The position numbers and the translations under genes were made by a program. Shown in pieces: positions 53,280-62,687 of a stretch of DNA of 64,000 bases. The notes beneath the pieces were generated by a model. The model worked only from the letters and a program-made list of their open reading frames with translations. It was not told where the DNA came from and searched no databases. The DNA comes from Pseudomonas sp. NFACC02 (GTDB lineage: Bacteria > Pseudomonadota > Gammaproteobacteria > Pseudomonadales > Pseudomonadaceae), in assembly GCF_900110765.1 (NCBI RefSeq), contig NZ_FOEO01000018.1, forward strand, positions 49,967-113,966, in the 5' to 3' direction. Each line of letters starts with the position of its first letter. Positions within the stretch are counted from its first letter, which is position 1.

Positions 53280-55226
53280 ATGAAAACACTGCGCGTGACA
53301 AACGCCTTCTCACTTACACGCAGAACATCGGGTTCACTCTGCGCTATTGCCTGCCTCGGGCTGGCAGCCAATACCCAAGCGGTAAAAGCGAGTCCGGCAC
53401 CTTCTGTATATGAAGCCTCGATCAGCGAGTTGCAGGCGGCAATGAGCGCCGGCACGATCAGCTCGCATGAGCTGGTGGAACAATACCTGGCAAGGATCAA
53501 TGCTTACGATCAACAGGGGCCGGCGCTCAATGCCATGGTCAGTCTCAATCCGAACGCGCTGCTGGACGCAGAGCGCCTCGACGAAGAACGCCGCACGAAA
53601 GGGCCGCGCGGCCCGCTCCACGGGATCCCTATCGTGGTCAAGGACAACTACGACACCGCTGACATGCCAACGTCCGGCGGCACCCTAGCACTCGCCAATC
53701 TACGGCCCACCGCCGATGCCTACCAGGTGCAGCGATTACGCGCGGCCGGGGCGGTCATCATTGGCAAGACGACGATGCACGAGCTGGCTGCCGGTGTCAC
53801 CACGGTGTCTTCCTTGACGGGTTATACCCGCAACGCCTACGACCCGACTCGCGCACCGGGAGGCTCCAGCGGAGGCACCGCCGTGGCAGTGGCCGCCAGT
53901 TTCGCTGCCGCCGGTATGGGCAGTGATACCTGCGGCTCCATACGGATTCCCGCGGCCTATCAGAATCTGGTGGGGCTGCGCACTACCCGAGGTCTAGCCA
54001 GCCGCAGCGGCGTGATGCCGCTGTCCTCGACGCAGGATGTAGCAGGTCCCATGGCGCGCACTGTTTCGGACCTGGCAGTCATGCTAGACGCCACTGTCGG
54101 CAGCGATGCCAGCGACCCTTCCACCGCTGATGCCAATCGGCATATTCCCCCGTCCTATCTCAAGGCACTCAAGGCCGATAGCTTGAAAGGTGCGAGAATA
54201 GGCGTGATTCGCGGGCTATTTGGAAACGCCCCCGAGGACATGGAGGTGGCTCAGGTCATTGACAAGGCGCTGGACCAACTCAAGACCGAGGGCGCCACCG
54301 TGGTCGAAATCTCGATCCCGGAGCTGGACGAATTGCTGCGTGACAGCAGCATTATCCCCTACGAATTCAAGTACGACCTGGCCGCTTATCTCGCCAAGCA
54401 TCCCGGAGCTCCCGTGAACAGCCTGAGCCAGATACTTGCTCAAGGCATGGATCATCTGTTGCTCGATCCTGGCCTGCGGGTTCGCGATGCTGTCGACCTG
54501 GAAAAAGCCAGTGACCAGGAAGCGTTGAAAAAGGTTCTGCAAAAACGCGAGGCGCTAAAGCTCCTGATAACCCGGCATCTGCATGACCAGCATTTGAATG
54601 CCTTGGCCTACCCAACCATTCAACGCAAGCCTGCGCTGATCGGAGAACCGCAGTTCGGCGCCACGAACTGCCAGCTGAGTGCCAGCACCGGTCTACCCGC
54701 TATCGCGCTGCCAGCGGGCTGGACAACCGATCAGTTGCCGGTGGGACTGGAGTTGCTGGGAAACGAATTTTCCGAGTCCGAACTGCTGAATCTTGCCTAT
54801 GGTTGGGAGCGCAGCACCCAGCCACGTCACCCGCCCTTCACCACCCCGCCGCTGGAGGCGGGAAAAGCCCCTGCGCTGATGAAGTTCCAGGCAACCCCAC
54901 TCACCACCCGCATTGCCTCTGTCGAAGTGAACTTCGACTACGACAGGCTCACGGGCAAACTCGCTTACACCGCTCATGCACGCAACATTCCCCGCGATCA
55001 GGTCATAGGTGTAACGCTTGCACGCAGCCTCGACGAAAGGCCTGGGCCGATTATATGGAACTTGCTTAAACCGCATATGACCTATGCGAGCGACAGCTTG
55101 ATTCTCAAGGCAAGGGATCGAGAAGAGCTGTTGGCAGGACGCCTGCGTGTGCAGCTTTATACCCTGGACTCACCCCTTGGGGTGGGGGCAATGGCGGTGC
55201 GTGAATTGCAGATATCGCAGAAGTAG
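53280..55226 (+). CDS. Exported amidase with extra C-terminal domain
   Basis: 648 residues. Signal peptide at the N-terminus (SLCAIACLGLAANTQAVKA), then an amidase-signature domain (about 40-505): Lys in IVVKDNYDT, GGSSGG, and the Ser-containing GSDTCGSIRIPAAY. A C-terminal part of about 120 residues (after LAYGWERSTQPRHPPF) looks beta-rich and has no partner I recognise. Probably periplasmic, releasing imported or surface amides for uptake by the MFS proteins. Last gene of the dadA operon, 12 bp after the D-aminoacylase. Confidence 0.85.
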   Translation: MKTLRVTNAFSLTRRTSGSLCAIACLGLAANTQAVKASPAPSVYEASISELQAAMSAGTISSHELVEQYLARINAYDQQGPALNAMVSLNPNALLDAERLDEERRTKGPRGPLHGIPIVVKDNYDTADMPTSGGTLALANLRPTADAYQVQRLRAAGAVIIGKTTMHELAAGVTTVSSLTGYTRNAYDPTRAPGGSSGGTAVAVAASFAAAGMGSDTCGSIRIPAAYQNLVGLRTTRGLASRSGVMPLSSTQDVAGPMARTVSDLAVMLDATVGSDASDPSTADANRHIPPSYLKALKADSLKGARIGVIRGLFGNAPEDMEVAQVIDKALDQLKTEGATVVEISIPELDELLRDSSIIPYEFKYDLAAYLAKHPGAPVNSLSQILAQGMDHLLLDPGLRVRDAVDLEKASDQEALKKVLQKREALKLLITRHLHDQHLNALAYPTIQRKPALIGEPQFGATNCQLSASTGLPAIALPAGWTTDQLPVGLELLGNEFSESELLNLAYGWERSTQPRHPPFTTPPLEAGKAPALMKFQATPLTTRIASVEVNFDYDRLTGKLAYTAHARNIPRDQVIGVTLARSLDERPGPIIWNLLKPHMTYASDSLILKARDREELLAGRLRVQLYTLDSPLGVGAMAVRELQISQK

Positions 55227-55296
55227 GTGATATGAATCCTGAATGTCAGTGATTCGCGCGCTGAGTGAATCCAGTCTTACGCGACAGGTAGCAATC

Positions 55297-55316
55297 AGGT
55301 CGAAAGCGGACGCCCG
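55297..55316. repeat. Dispersed intergenic repeat, short copy
   Basis: AGGTCGAAAGCGGACGCCCG, a shortened unit in the gap downstream of the amidase. Confidence 0.45.
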
Positions 55317-55375
55317 TATCTCTTCAGTACGGGTCGCACAAACGATCTATCGAAAGCCCGTGGCCATCGCTGGAA

Positions 55376-56104
55376 CTACCAAGGCTGCCGACCATGACTT
55401 CCAAAAAATCCACCGGTAGGGCCGTCAGAACCAAGTAATGCCATCTTGATGGCAGTAGCCGCTCCTTCTTCAGGCGATAGTACGCCCGAGTTACCATTGA
55501 GATCAGTTCGGACGTGCCCTGGCTCAACTGCGTTCACCTTGATACCAAACGGCTCCAGTTCCTTTGAGAAGGAAACCGTCACAGCATTGAGTGCGACTTT
55601 GGACGAGGTGTAGTCGAGTAGATTAACGGTGGAGTAGATTGAGGTCGGATCGGTGATCAGTGCCAAAGAACCCACTCCGCTGCTCATCATTACGATCCGG
55701 GCTTGAACAGCAGCCTTCAATAGCGGCAAGAACGCCTGCGTAACACGAACAGGCCCGAATAGATTGACCTCGTAAACAGCTTTCATATCCTCCATCCGTA
55801 CCTCGCTGGGCGCTTTGGTCATGTCGACCGCGATCCCTGCGTTGTTAACGAGAATATCTAGCGCACTAATCTCGCAGGCAAGCTTCACAGCAGCACGCTG
55901 TACGCTCGCCTCGTCTGCCACGTCCAATTCAAGCATTCCTGCGCAGAGTCCCTCACCACGCAACTGAGCCACGGCCTGCTTTCCCCGGAGACGATCACGA
56001 GCGCCAATCCATACAAAAAAACCAGCTTTGGCGAGCCCTTGGGCGATGGCCAGACCGATCCCTTTGTTTGCGCCGGTGACTAACGCTTGTCGTTTGTTGT
56101 TCAC
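55376..56104 (-). CDS. Short-chain dehydrogenase/reductase
   Basis: 242 residues, classical SDR: cofactor motif TGANKGIG, NNAG, and catalytic Ser/Tyr/Lys (MMSSGVGS ... LLDYTSSK). The start is GTG 56104, with GAGGA about 9 nt upstream; upstream ATG codons lack a ribosome site and a sensible sequence. Carbonyl-reductase-like (CBR1-type) with the extended ending FGSHGRQPW. Substrate unknown. Upstream by 140 bp on the same strand is a SnoaL-like gene. Confidence 0.82.
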   Translation of the reverse strand: MNNKRQALVTGANKGIGLAIAQGLAKAGFFVWIGARDRLRGKQAVAQLRGEGLCAGMLELDVADEASVQRAAVKLACEISALDILVNNAGIAVDMTKAPSEVRMEDMKAVYEVNLFGPVRVTQAFLPLLKAAVQARIVMMSSGVGSLALITDPTSIYSTVNLLDYTSSKVALNAVTVSFSKELEPFGIKVNAVEPGHVRTDLNGNSGVLSPEEGAATAIKMALLGSDGPTGGFFGSHGRQPW

Positions 56105-56244
56105 TTTGTAATTCCTCAATGGACTCGTGCTTGTTGCATTTGCCAAACAGGCACTTTGGCTTTCGCGCTCAATGCGGACCAGGATGTGACTACTCGTCTC
56201 ATGCCCGCCCATTCAGCCAAGACGGGCATGAGCCGAGGCTGCTT

Positions 56245-56730
56245 TTACGCAGGCTGCGCAGCAGTTTCGCTTTGAGGCACCTTGACGTGGTGCTGTAGGT
56301 CACCGGCAAAGCGCAACGTCACCTCACGACGAGTGAATCGCCACTCCCCATCATGCAACTGGAACTGATCGAGGTACTTGCCCGCACAAATGGGCTGCAA
56401 AGGAAAACCGTCGAGTTGCTGATGCACCGTGTAATAGCTTGCCGAAGTGGCCTTATCGCCTGAAGAAGACACGTCGATCAGCACATTGGTGATCGAATGC
56501 CACGTGCGAGGCGTGCCGTCGGCATGAACCTGAAGGCCCGCTTCGAAGAACCTCAAAAGCCCCTCTACCGAGGATGCTTCGTTGCCAAGAACATGAATCA
56601 CCGCATGCTGAAGCACCTCGGCCACACCAGCGAAATCTCCGCTGTCGAGATGATGGATGTAAGTGGCATGTAAGCGATGAATTGCACTTTCAGCTGCGAG
56701 GCGTGCAAGGAGTTCCGGTTGATTACTCAT
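56245..56730 (-). CDS. SnoaL/NTF2-like protein
   Basis: 161 residues of the cone-shaped NTF2-like fold: LLARLAAESAIHRLHATYIHHLDSGDFAGVAEVL (helices), then RTWHSITNVLIDV, FPLQPICAGKYLDQFQLHDGEWRFTRREVTLRF (strands). The start at 56730 has GGAG 7 nt upstream. SnoaL-like 4 subgroup members (PF13577) are polyketide cyclases, dehydratases or stand-alone proteins of unknown role. Same strand as the SDR downstream; may form an operon with it. Confidence 0.78.
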   Translation of the reverse strand: MSNQPELLARLAAESAIHRLHATYIHHLDSGDFAGVAEVLQHAVIHVLGNEASSVEGLLRFFEAGLQVHADGTPRTWHSITNVLIDVSSSGDKATSASYYTVHQQLDGFPLQPICAGKYLDQFQLHDGEWRFTRREVTLRFAGDLQHHVKVPQSETAAQPA

Positions 56731-56946
56731 GACTTTCTCCAAGGGAATAGCTCTTAAATAGAGGAGGTGCAGCGTTGGCCACACGGTTGACGCGCTCAGC
56801 ACAGGGCCTTGGCTGTGAGCCAATACGACTTCTGAAGAACTCAAGTTTTGGTGCGTGGGTCGCCAACATCTTGGCCAGCGGGGAGCAGCTCGACGCTAGA
56901 CGCGTGTACACCTGTGTTAACGTTGAGCAATTAGCTGCGAGGCGGA

Positions 56947-57687
56947 TTAGCTCTGCGACGCCCCACCATCAGCGAACAATTCCACGCCGTTGACATAGCT
57001 GGCTGCGTCACTGGCAAGGAACGCCACGGCGGCGCCAATTTCATGGGCTTGGCCGATACGCCCGATAGTGCTTTTTTCACTCAGGGACTTGATCACTTCA
57101 TCAGCGTGCTCCGCGAGCATATTGCGCAGCGACTGCGTATCCACCGGGCCGGGGCTTAATAGGTTGATGCGTACCCCGCTGCCTTTGATGTCGAGCGTCC
57201 AGCTTCTCACCAGCGTTCGCAGCGCCGCTTTGGTCGCGCCGTACACACTCAAGCCGGGGCCGGGATCGATGGAAGCCGTTGAACCGATGATGACAATACT
57301 GCTGCCCTTTGCCATGAGCGGCAGCGCTTCCTGAACGGTGAAAGTCACGCCCTTCACGTTAGTACTGAACACGCGGTCGAAATACGCTTCGGTGATCCTG
57401 CCCAGCGGGGCGATCTCGCCCATACCGGCGTTGGCGACTAGCACATCGATCCGACCATGACGATGCTTGATTTCGGCGAACAACACCGCCAGATCGGCCA
57501 ATACCGAGACATCCGCAACCACCGCGCTGGCCCGCTCTCCTAGTTTCGAGAGCGCCTCGTTCAGCTGCTCCTGCCGACGCCCCGTAATCACCACAGTGGC
57601 GCCCTGCCCCGCCAGCTCTTGGGCGATAGCGAGGCCCAATCCTGAAGACCCTCCGGTGACGAGAACGACTTTGTCCTGGAACTGCAT
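56947..57687 (-). CDS. Short-chain dehydrogenase/reductase
   Basis: 246 residues, classical SDR: TGGSSGLG cofactor motif, NAGMG, Ser in IIGSTASI, Tyr-x3-Lys in YGATKAAL, and the ending NGVELFADGGASQS. ATG 57687 with GGAG upstream. It is divergent from a TetR regulator (57863); the spacer carries three similar palindromic half-operators (57728-57834), so it is very likely that regulator's target. Confidence 0.85.
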   Translation of the reverse strand: MQFQDKVVLVTGGSSGLGLAIAQELAGQGATVVITGRRQEQLNEALSKLGERASAVVADVSVLADLAVLFAEIKHRHGRIDVLVANAGMGEIAPLGRITEAYFDRVFSTNVKGVTFTVQEALPLMAKGSSIVIIGSTASIDPGPGLSVYGATKAALRTLVRSWTLDIKGSGVRINLLSPGPVDTQSLRNMLAEHADEVIKSLSEKSTIGRIGQAHEIGAAVAFLASDAASYVNGVELFADGGASQS

Positions 57688-57727
57688 GCTGATGCTCCTG
57701 CGTGTGCTGAGGAAGGATGAATTTATA

Positions 57728-57834
57728 TAGCGAACACTACATAGCGCCAGCGAGCAACGCAAGCTATTTAGTGATTGCTATATAAGTCCGGCATTCAGCG
57801 CCAGTGCAGTTGCTCTGTCATATAGCGACCGCTA
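57728..57834. promoter_or_regulatory. Three TetR-type operator sites
   Basis: TAGCGAACACTA (57728-57739), TAGTGATTGCTA (57769-57780, which is TAGCAATCACTA on the minus strand) and TAGCGACCGCTA (57823-57834) fit the consensus TAGCRAYCRCTA; the third has perfect 5-bp arms. They lie between the divergent SDR and TetR genes. Confidence 0.7.
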
Positions 57835-57862
57835 CACTCGCGACCACACCGATGAGATCGCC

Positions 57863-58456
57863 ATGACCGACAAAATTCGCCAACGCCGTCCAGCTTTCGA
57901 CAGAGAGGCTGGAGTCGCCATCGCCCAGGCCATGTTCCACGAGCACGGCTTTGACGCGGTGAGCCTCACGGATCTGGTCGAAGCTATGGATATCAAACCG
58001 CCCAGCTTCTACGCTGCGTATGGCAGCAAGGCCGAGTTGTTCGAGAAGGCGATGCTGCGTTACGCCGGCGAGCATGCCCTGCCGCTCGACAAACTGCTGG
58101 CACCTGATCGGCCAGTGCCTGAAGCTCTTGCCGCTTTGCTGGTCGCGGCAGCGAAGCAGTACGGAAAAGACCCTGTCTTGCGAGGCTGCATGATCACGGA
58201 GGGTATGCGTGCGGACGACGAGGTCGCCCGCAATATGGCGCAAACCTTGGCCGATGGGGGCGTTAAAGCGATCCGGGATTATCTTGACCGAGCGCTTCCC
58301 GATAAAGCGCAATGCCTTACCGATTATCTTTCGATCACCTTGCGCGGGCTATCAGCCGCCGCGTGCAATGGCATGCCCCGCAAACGGCTGATTGAGGTTG
58401 CGCAGACGGCGGGGCGTTTCATTGCTCAAGAGCTGGCTAGCTCGCAGGCTGGATAG
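57863..58456 (+). CDS. TetR family transcriptional regulator
   Basis: 197 residues: HTH in REAGVAIAQAMFHEHGFDAVSLTDLVEAMDIKPPSFYAAYGSKAELFEKAM and a TetR C-terminal domain with RGCMITEGMRADDEVARN (C-terminal domain resembling the RamR/YcdC-type group). Divergent from the SDR at 56947-57687 and probably represses it and itself. Confidence 0.86.
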   Translation: MTDKIRQRRPAFDREAGVAIAQAMFHEHGFDAVSLTDLVEAMDIKPPSFYAAYGSKAELFEKAMLRYAGEHALPLDKLLAPDRPVPEALAALLVAAAKQYGKDPVLRGCMITEGMRADDEVARNMAQTLADGGVKAIRDYLDRALPDKAQCLTDYLSITLRGLSAAACNGMPRKRLIEVAQTAGRFIAQELASSQAG

Positions 58457-58555
58457 CTGCCAGTCCGGGATCATAGTCCCGACAATGTCACTGGCGAACC
58501 CAACGCCGCTTGCTCTAGATAGAAGATGTTTATCACCCAGATTTAGCCATGCAAG

Positions 58556-59305
58556 TCAGTACCCCACACCACGAACACCGCCCGAAGCTCGAATGGATTC
58601 GCCCGTCACCCAATGCGAGTCCTCGGACGCCAAAAAAACGGCCAATGGTGCGATGTCCTCAGGCTCCCCAAAACGTCCCAGCGGGGTTCCAGCCACCAGT
58701 TTTTCTCCGAACTCACCGGCAAAATTCCCATCAGTCGCCGGGGTGTTCGTGTGCCCTGGCAGAATCGAATTAACCCTGATGCCGCGCGCGCCCAACTCTC
58801 TGGCCAGTGCGAAGGTCAAGGTATCGACCGCGCCCTTGGTCGCCGAGTACACACTCGACGCCAGATAGGGGTCGGTACTGAGAATCGAGCTGATATTGAT
58901 GATGCTGCCGTTCGACCCAAGCAGTTTGACCGCCTCGCGCACCGCCAGCAGATAGCCCAGCACGTTCAGGTTGAATTGCTTATGGAAAGCTTCTTCGGTC
59001 AGGTCATCGATCATCTCGAACACTGCCACACCGGCATTGTTGACCAGAATATCCAGCGTGCCGTAGGTCGCACGGACCGTTTCAAACAGGCGCACCACAT
59101 CTGCCGCCTGACTCATGTCGGCTTGCACGGCGAGCGCTGATCCGCCGTTGGCCTCGATCCCGGCAACCACAGCATCGGCATCCGCCTGGCTGGTGGCGTA
59201 ATTGATGATGACAGTTGCGCCCTGCGCAGCCAAAGCCTTGGCAATCCCGGCGCCGATGCCTTTGGATGCGCCAGTGACCACCGCTATTTTTCCTTCGAGT
59301 TTCAT
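58556..59305 (-). CDS. Short-chain dehydrogenase/reductase
   Basis: 249 residues, classical SDR: TGASKGIGAG, NNAGVA, Ser in NISSILS, Tyr-x3-Lys in YSATKGAV, and LPGHTNTP after the active site. It ends with the usual WVTGESIRASGG. Divergent from AraC-type regulator 1 (59497), which likely controls it. Confidence 0.86.
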   Translation of the reverse strand: MKLEGKIAVVTGASKGIGAGIAKALAAQGATVIINYATSQADADAVVAGIEANGGSALAVQADMSQAADVVRLFETVRATYGTLDILVNNAGVAVFEMIDDLTEEAFHKQFNLNVLGYLLAVREAVKLLGSNGSIINISSILSTDPYLASSVYSATKGAVDTLTFALARELGARGIRVNSILPGHTNTPATDGNFAGEFGEKLVAGTPLGRFGEPEDIAPLAVFLASEDSHWVTGESIRASGGVRGVGY

Positions 59306-59496
59306 GACGTGCCCTTTTGAAGTTGCCTGACAGGTGGCTGCGTCGCGCTTGGGTCATGAAAACCGTAAGGCAACGCGCCGCTTGCCATCAGTATTCAGGT
59401 AGCGAGGGCGCCGACGTTTGCCGGTTAATCGCACATGCTTGCCTATTCTTCTCAGTTGGCTTGCCATGCGTTGGGATATGGCTCACGGTGGGCGGC

Positions 59497-60375
59497 ATGG
59501 AACAATCAATGGCAGAACTGCGCAGCATCGTGATGCGCGCGCAAGACAAGTGGACCGAGACCGGGCTACCCCGCGTAGCGATGGTGCGTGCCGAGGCCTG
59601 TGCGAGTCAGGTCTATCAACCGATGCTGCATCTGGTACTCCAGGGCACCAAGACCTTGTCGATTGGGGAGGAAGTTTCCAGGTATTCGGCAGGCCAGTAT
59701 TTTCTGGTGCCTTTGGATGTGCCTGCCACGGGACAGATTCATGCAGACGCGGTCGACCGGCCCTATCTGGCGGTCAGTCTGACGCTGGACCCGGATGTGA
59801 TCGCCACGCTGTTGATGGACGAAGGCAAGACGCCGAGGCCAGCGCAGAGTACCTGTTTTGAAGGCGTTCTGGCGCCTGCACAAATGATCGATGCGTGGCT
59901 GCGCATGATGCGTCTCATGGATCATCCCCACGAGGCTGCGATCCTGGCGCCGATGATCGAACGGGAGATCCTGTTCCGCGCCTTGCTGGGACCGTTGGGT
60001 GGTATTTTGCGCGACGTCGCGCGTCCGGATGGGCGGATGACGCAGATCCGCCGCGTCACCCAATGGATTCGTGACCACTACACAGAGCCGTTTCGGGTAG
60101 AGCCGCTGGCACTCATGGCAGACATGAGCGTTGCCGCTTTCTACCGGCACTTCAAATCAGTGACGGCCATGACGCCGATCCAGTACCAGAAACGCCTGCG
60201 CTTGCTCAGGGCGCGCTGGCTGCTGCTGTTCGACACGCTGGACGCGACGTCAATCGCCTATGCCGTGGGCTATGAAAGCGCCTCGCAATTCAACCGTGAA
60301 TACACAAGACTGTTTGGCCTGCCTCCTGCGCGGGATGCGGCGAGATTCAAGTCTCCCCTACCGGCCACAGGCTGA
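59497..60375 (+). CDS. AraC family regulator 1 (AraC_N type)
   Basis: 292 residues. N-terminal AraC_N domain (VAMVRAEACASQVYQPMLHLVLQGTKTL ... YLAVSLTLDPDVIATLL) and C-terminal double HTH (RVEPLALMADMSVAAFYRHFKSVTAMTPIQYQKRLRLLRAR, then YAVGYESASQFNREYTRLFGLPPARD). The start at 59497 is supported by alignment with the paralogue at 62688 (MEQSMAELRS versus MDNQLNELRS). Regulators of this group control divergent aldehyde/ketone reductases. Divergent from the SDR at 58556-59305. Confidence 0.86.
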   Translation: MEQSMAELRSIVMRAQDKWTETGLPRVAMVRAEACASQVYQPMLHLVLQGTKTLSIGEEVSRYSAGQYFLVPLDVPATGQIHADAVDRPYLAVSLTLDPDVIATLLMDEGKTPRPAQSTCFEGVLAPAQMIDAWLRMMRLMDHPHEAAILAPMIEREILFRALLGPLGGILRDVARPDGRMTQIRRVTQWIRDHYTEPFRVEPLALMADMSVAAFYRHFKSVTAMTPIQYQKRLRLLRARWLLLFDTLDATSIAYAVGYESASQFNREYTRLFGLPPARDAARFKSPLPATG

Positions 60376-60395
60376 CAGCGCTCGGTTGAGCCGCC

Positions 60396-61373
60396 TCAGA
60401 AATCGCTGATCTGCGTACCTCGAATACTCTCGGCAAACCCACCGCCGAAGACGTTAGCGGGTGTGGCGAACCCCGACAGACGTTCACCTTCCAACACCCG
60501 CCGCGCCGCCTCCACTGCGGCCAGTGGCGTATAGGAATAGCCGTTCACGGTCTCGATCACAGATCGCGCGATTGCTCCGTCAACGCCAATGACCTCAACC
60601 AATGCTCGGGCGCGATGGGCCTCCCGTTCCTCAGAAGTCGGGCCATCGGGCAGTTGCGACAGATCGCCTTCTGGAAACGCATCCCCTGAGATGTGCACGA
60701 ACATCGCGATGTTCGGGATGCCGGTCGAATGCCAGCCCGTCACCAGATCACCAAACGACAGCGGCACACAGAGGACCGGGCCGTCACCGAAGTCGAAATG
60801 TCGCGGCGTTGCATCAGGTGTCGCGACCAACTCGCCGTCGATCCTCGCCAGCACCCCTGCCGCCATGATTTCGCTGACGCTCATGGCCGAGCCACGGGAC
60901 ATCGAGCCTGGCACCTGAAGCGCAATGCTCAGCGCGAAAGGCTGTTCGACACGCTTGGCGACATGCACTGCCAGCGAATCGGTCGGCACGACGTCCCAAC
61001 CCACCCCCGGCAGGAGCATGACCTGATGTGAAGCGGCTTCTGCGCCCAGCCGCTCGGCCAGCCGATAGACGTTGATCTCGGCCGTGATGTCCAGGTAGTC
61101 GACCCCGGCCTTGATACAGGCACGCATCAACGGCTCTGCGGTGTGCGCAAAAGGGCCGGCGAAATTGAGCAGGACAGAGATACCGGACAACGCGCCTGTC
61201 GCATCCGCGTCGGCATCGAACACCCGAAACGGCACGTCCAGTTGTGCAGCGAGTTCGGTAAGACGCACGTGATCGCGCCCGGCGATTTCGAACGGCAGGC
61301 CCAACGCCATCGCCCGTTCAGCGGCCATGCGACCGGTATAGCCGGTGGCGCCGTAGATCAGAAGAATGCTCAT
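60396..61373 (-). CDS. Saccharopine-dehydrogenase-like trans-acting enoyl reductase family
   Basis: 325 residues. Rossmann motif LLIYGATGYTGRMAAERAMALGL at the start, then NFAGPFAHTAEPLMRACIKAGVDYLDITAE and GVGWDVVPTDSLAVHVAK, as in saccharopine dehydrogenase-like proteins. The start ATG 61373 overlaps the VOC gene's stop (ATGA), so translation is coupled. Last gene of the minus-strand SDR-VOC-reductase operon. Confidence 0.83.
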   Translation of the reverse strand: MSILLIYGATGYTGRMAAERAMALGLPFEIAGRDHVRLTELAAQLDVPFRVFDADADATGALSGISVLLNFAGPFAHTAEPLMRACIKAGVDYLDITAEINVYRLAERLGAEAASHQVMLLPGVGWDVVPTDSLAVHVAKRVEQPFALSIALQVPGSMSRGSAMSVSEIMAAGVLARIDGELVATPDATPRHFDFGDGPVLCVPLSFGDLVTGWHSTGIPNIAMFVHISGDAFPEGDLSQLPDGPTSEEREAHRARALVEVIGVDGAIARSVIETVNGYSYTPLAAVEAARRVLEGERLSGFATPANVFGGGFAESIRGTQISDF

Positions 61374-61771
61374 TGGACGTGCTGCCATTTCTTATAAACG
61401 AATTCGAGGCTGTACCCGTCCGGGTCCAGCACATTGGCGGCGTAGTAATCCGGGTCGTAATGCAGACGCACACCTGGCGCGCCGTTATCGATCGCGCCTT
61501 CTTTCATCGCTGCGGCGTAGGCGGCGTCCACCTCAGCCTTGCTCTTGGCGACGAAACCTACATGGGCGGCCCGTCCTTCAACGATCCCCTTACGCAGCCA
61601 GAAAAACATCCGGCTATTGGCGCCGAAGCCTTTGAGGTCGGGATGGCCGGGCGGGCCGTCCTTGCCGTCGTAGTCGAGGCGCGCGGTAATGCCCAACGGG
61701 GTCAACGCCGCTTCATAGAACCGGATGGAAAGGGTGATGTCGCTGACCGACAAAAAGACATGATCCAGCAC
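61370..61771 (-). CDS. VOC family (glyoxalase-fold) protein
   Basis: 133 residues: LDHVFLSVSDITLSIRFYEAALTPLGI at the start and AANVLDPDGYSLEFVYK at the end are the VOC hallmarks. The start is GTG 61771 with GAGGAG 6 nt upstream. Likely metal-dependent detoxification of a small carbonyl or conjugate. Co-transcribed with the saccharopine-dehydrogenase-like gene (4-bp overlap) and 34 bp after the SDR. Confidence 0.82.
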   Translation of the reverse strand: MLDHVFLSVSDITLSIRFYEAALTPLGITARLDYDGKDGPPGHPDLKGFGANSRMFFWLRKGIVEGRAAHVGFVAKSKAEVDAAYAAAMKEGAIDNGAPGVRLHYDPDYYAANVLDPDGYSLEFVYKKWQHVQ

Positions 61772-61805
61772 TGCGTACTCCTCAAATGGTGTAGCTGCCG
61801 GCGGC

Positions 61806-62549
61806 TCAGATGTTGTAGCCGCCACCGACTTCGATGGTCTGGGCGTTGATCCAGCCGCCATCCTGTGACAGCAAGCTGGCTATCACGCGTGCGACGTCCT
61901 CCGGTTCACCTACCCTGCCGAGCGCAGTCTGCCCCGCCAGCAAGGCCTCGAACTCGTCGTTCAAGCCGCCGCCAAGCTCCGTGCGAATGGCGCCGGGGGA
62001 CACGGCGTTGGCCCGAATCCGTCGTTCGCCAAACTCCTTGGCCATGTAACGGGTGAGCACTTCCAGCCCGCCCTTGAACGCTGCGTAAGGCGCCACACCC
62101 GCCGTGGCGACGCGGGTGGTCGCGCTGGAGAGGTTGACGATACTCGCGCCGTCCGCCAGCAGCGGCAGCAATGTCTGCGTGAGGAAGAACGGGCCTTTGA
62201 GATGCACATTGAACAGGCCGTCAAACTGCGCTTCGCTGACGCTGGCCAAGGGGTTGAACAGGCCAAACCCGGCATTGTTGACCAAGCCATTCAGCGTGGT
62301 GACGTCCCAGGTTTCACGCAGGGCAAGTGCCACCGACTCGCGAAACCCGGAGAAGCTTGCAACGTCAGACACATCGAGCTTGAGCGCAACCGCCCTGCCT
62401 CCCGCGTGCTCAATGCGCTCAACGACAGAAGCGGCCGCTTGCGGATGACTGTTGTAGGTCAGGATGACGCCCATGCCCCGTTGAGCAATATGCTCGGCGG
62501 CGCTGGCCCCGATGCCGCGGCTTCCTCCTGTAATGACGATAACGCTCAT
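61806..62549 (-). CDS. Short-chain dehydrogenase/reductase
   Basis: 247 residues, classical SDR: TGGSRGIGASAAEHI, NNAGFG, Ser in NLSSATT, Tyr-x3-Lys in YAAFKGGL, and the ending GGWINAQTIEVGGGYNI. Divergent from AraC regulator 2 (62688). Head of the SDR-VOC-saccharopine-dehydrogenase-like operon. Confidence 0.86.
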   Translation of the reverse strand: MSVIVITGGSRGIGASAAEHIAQRGMGVILTYNSHPQAAASVVERIEHAGGRAVALKLDVSDVASFSGFRESVALALRETWDVTTLNGLVNNAGFGLFNPLASVSEAQFDGLFNVHLKGPFFLTQTLLPLLADGASIVNLSSATTRVATAGVAPYAAFKGGLEVLTRYMAKEFGERRIRANAVSPGAIRTELGGGLNDEFEALLAGQTALGRVGEPEDVARVIASLLSQDGGWINAQTIEVGGGYNI

Positions 62550-62687
62550 GTGCTGTCCCTCAGTGCTTCGAATGGGAACTCAGCGTACTGATCACCGTGG
62601 CACTGAACGCACCCGTTTCTGTTCAAAACCTGCCTGTTTCTGCTTTTTACTTGCAGCACACTTGCGTCTGCCCTCAGCATGCCTGGC

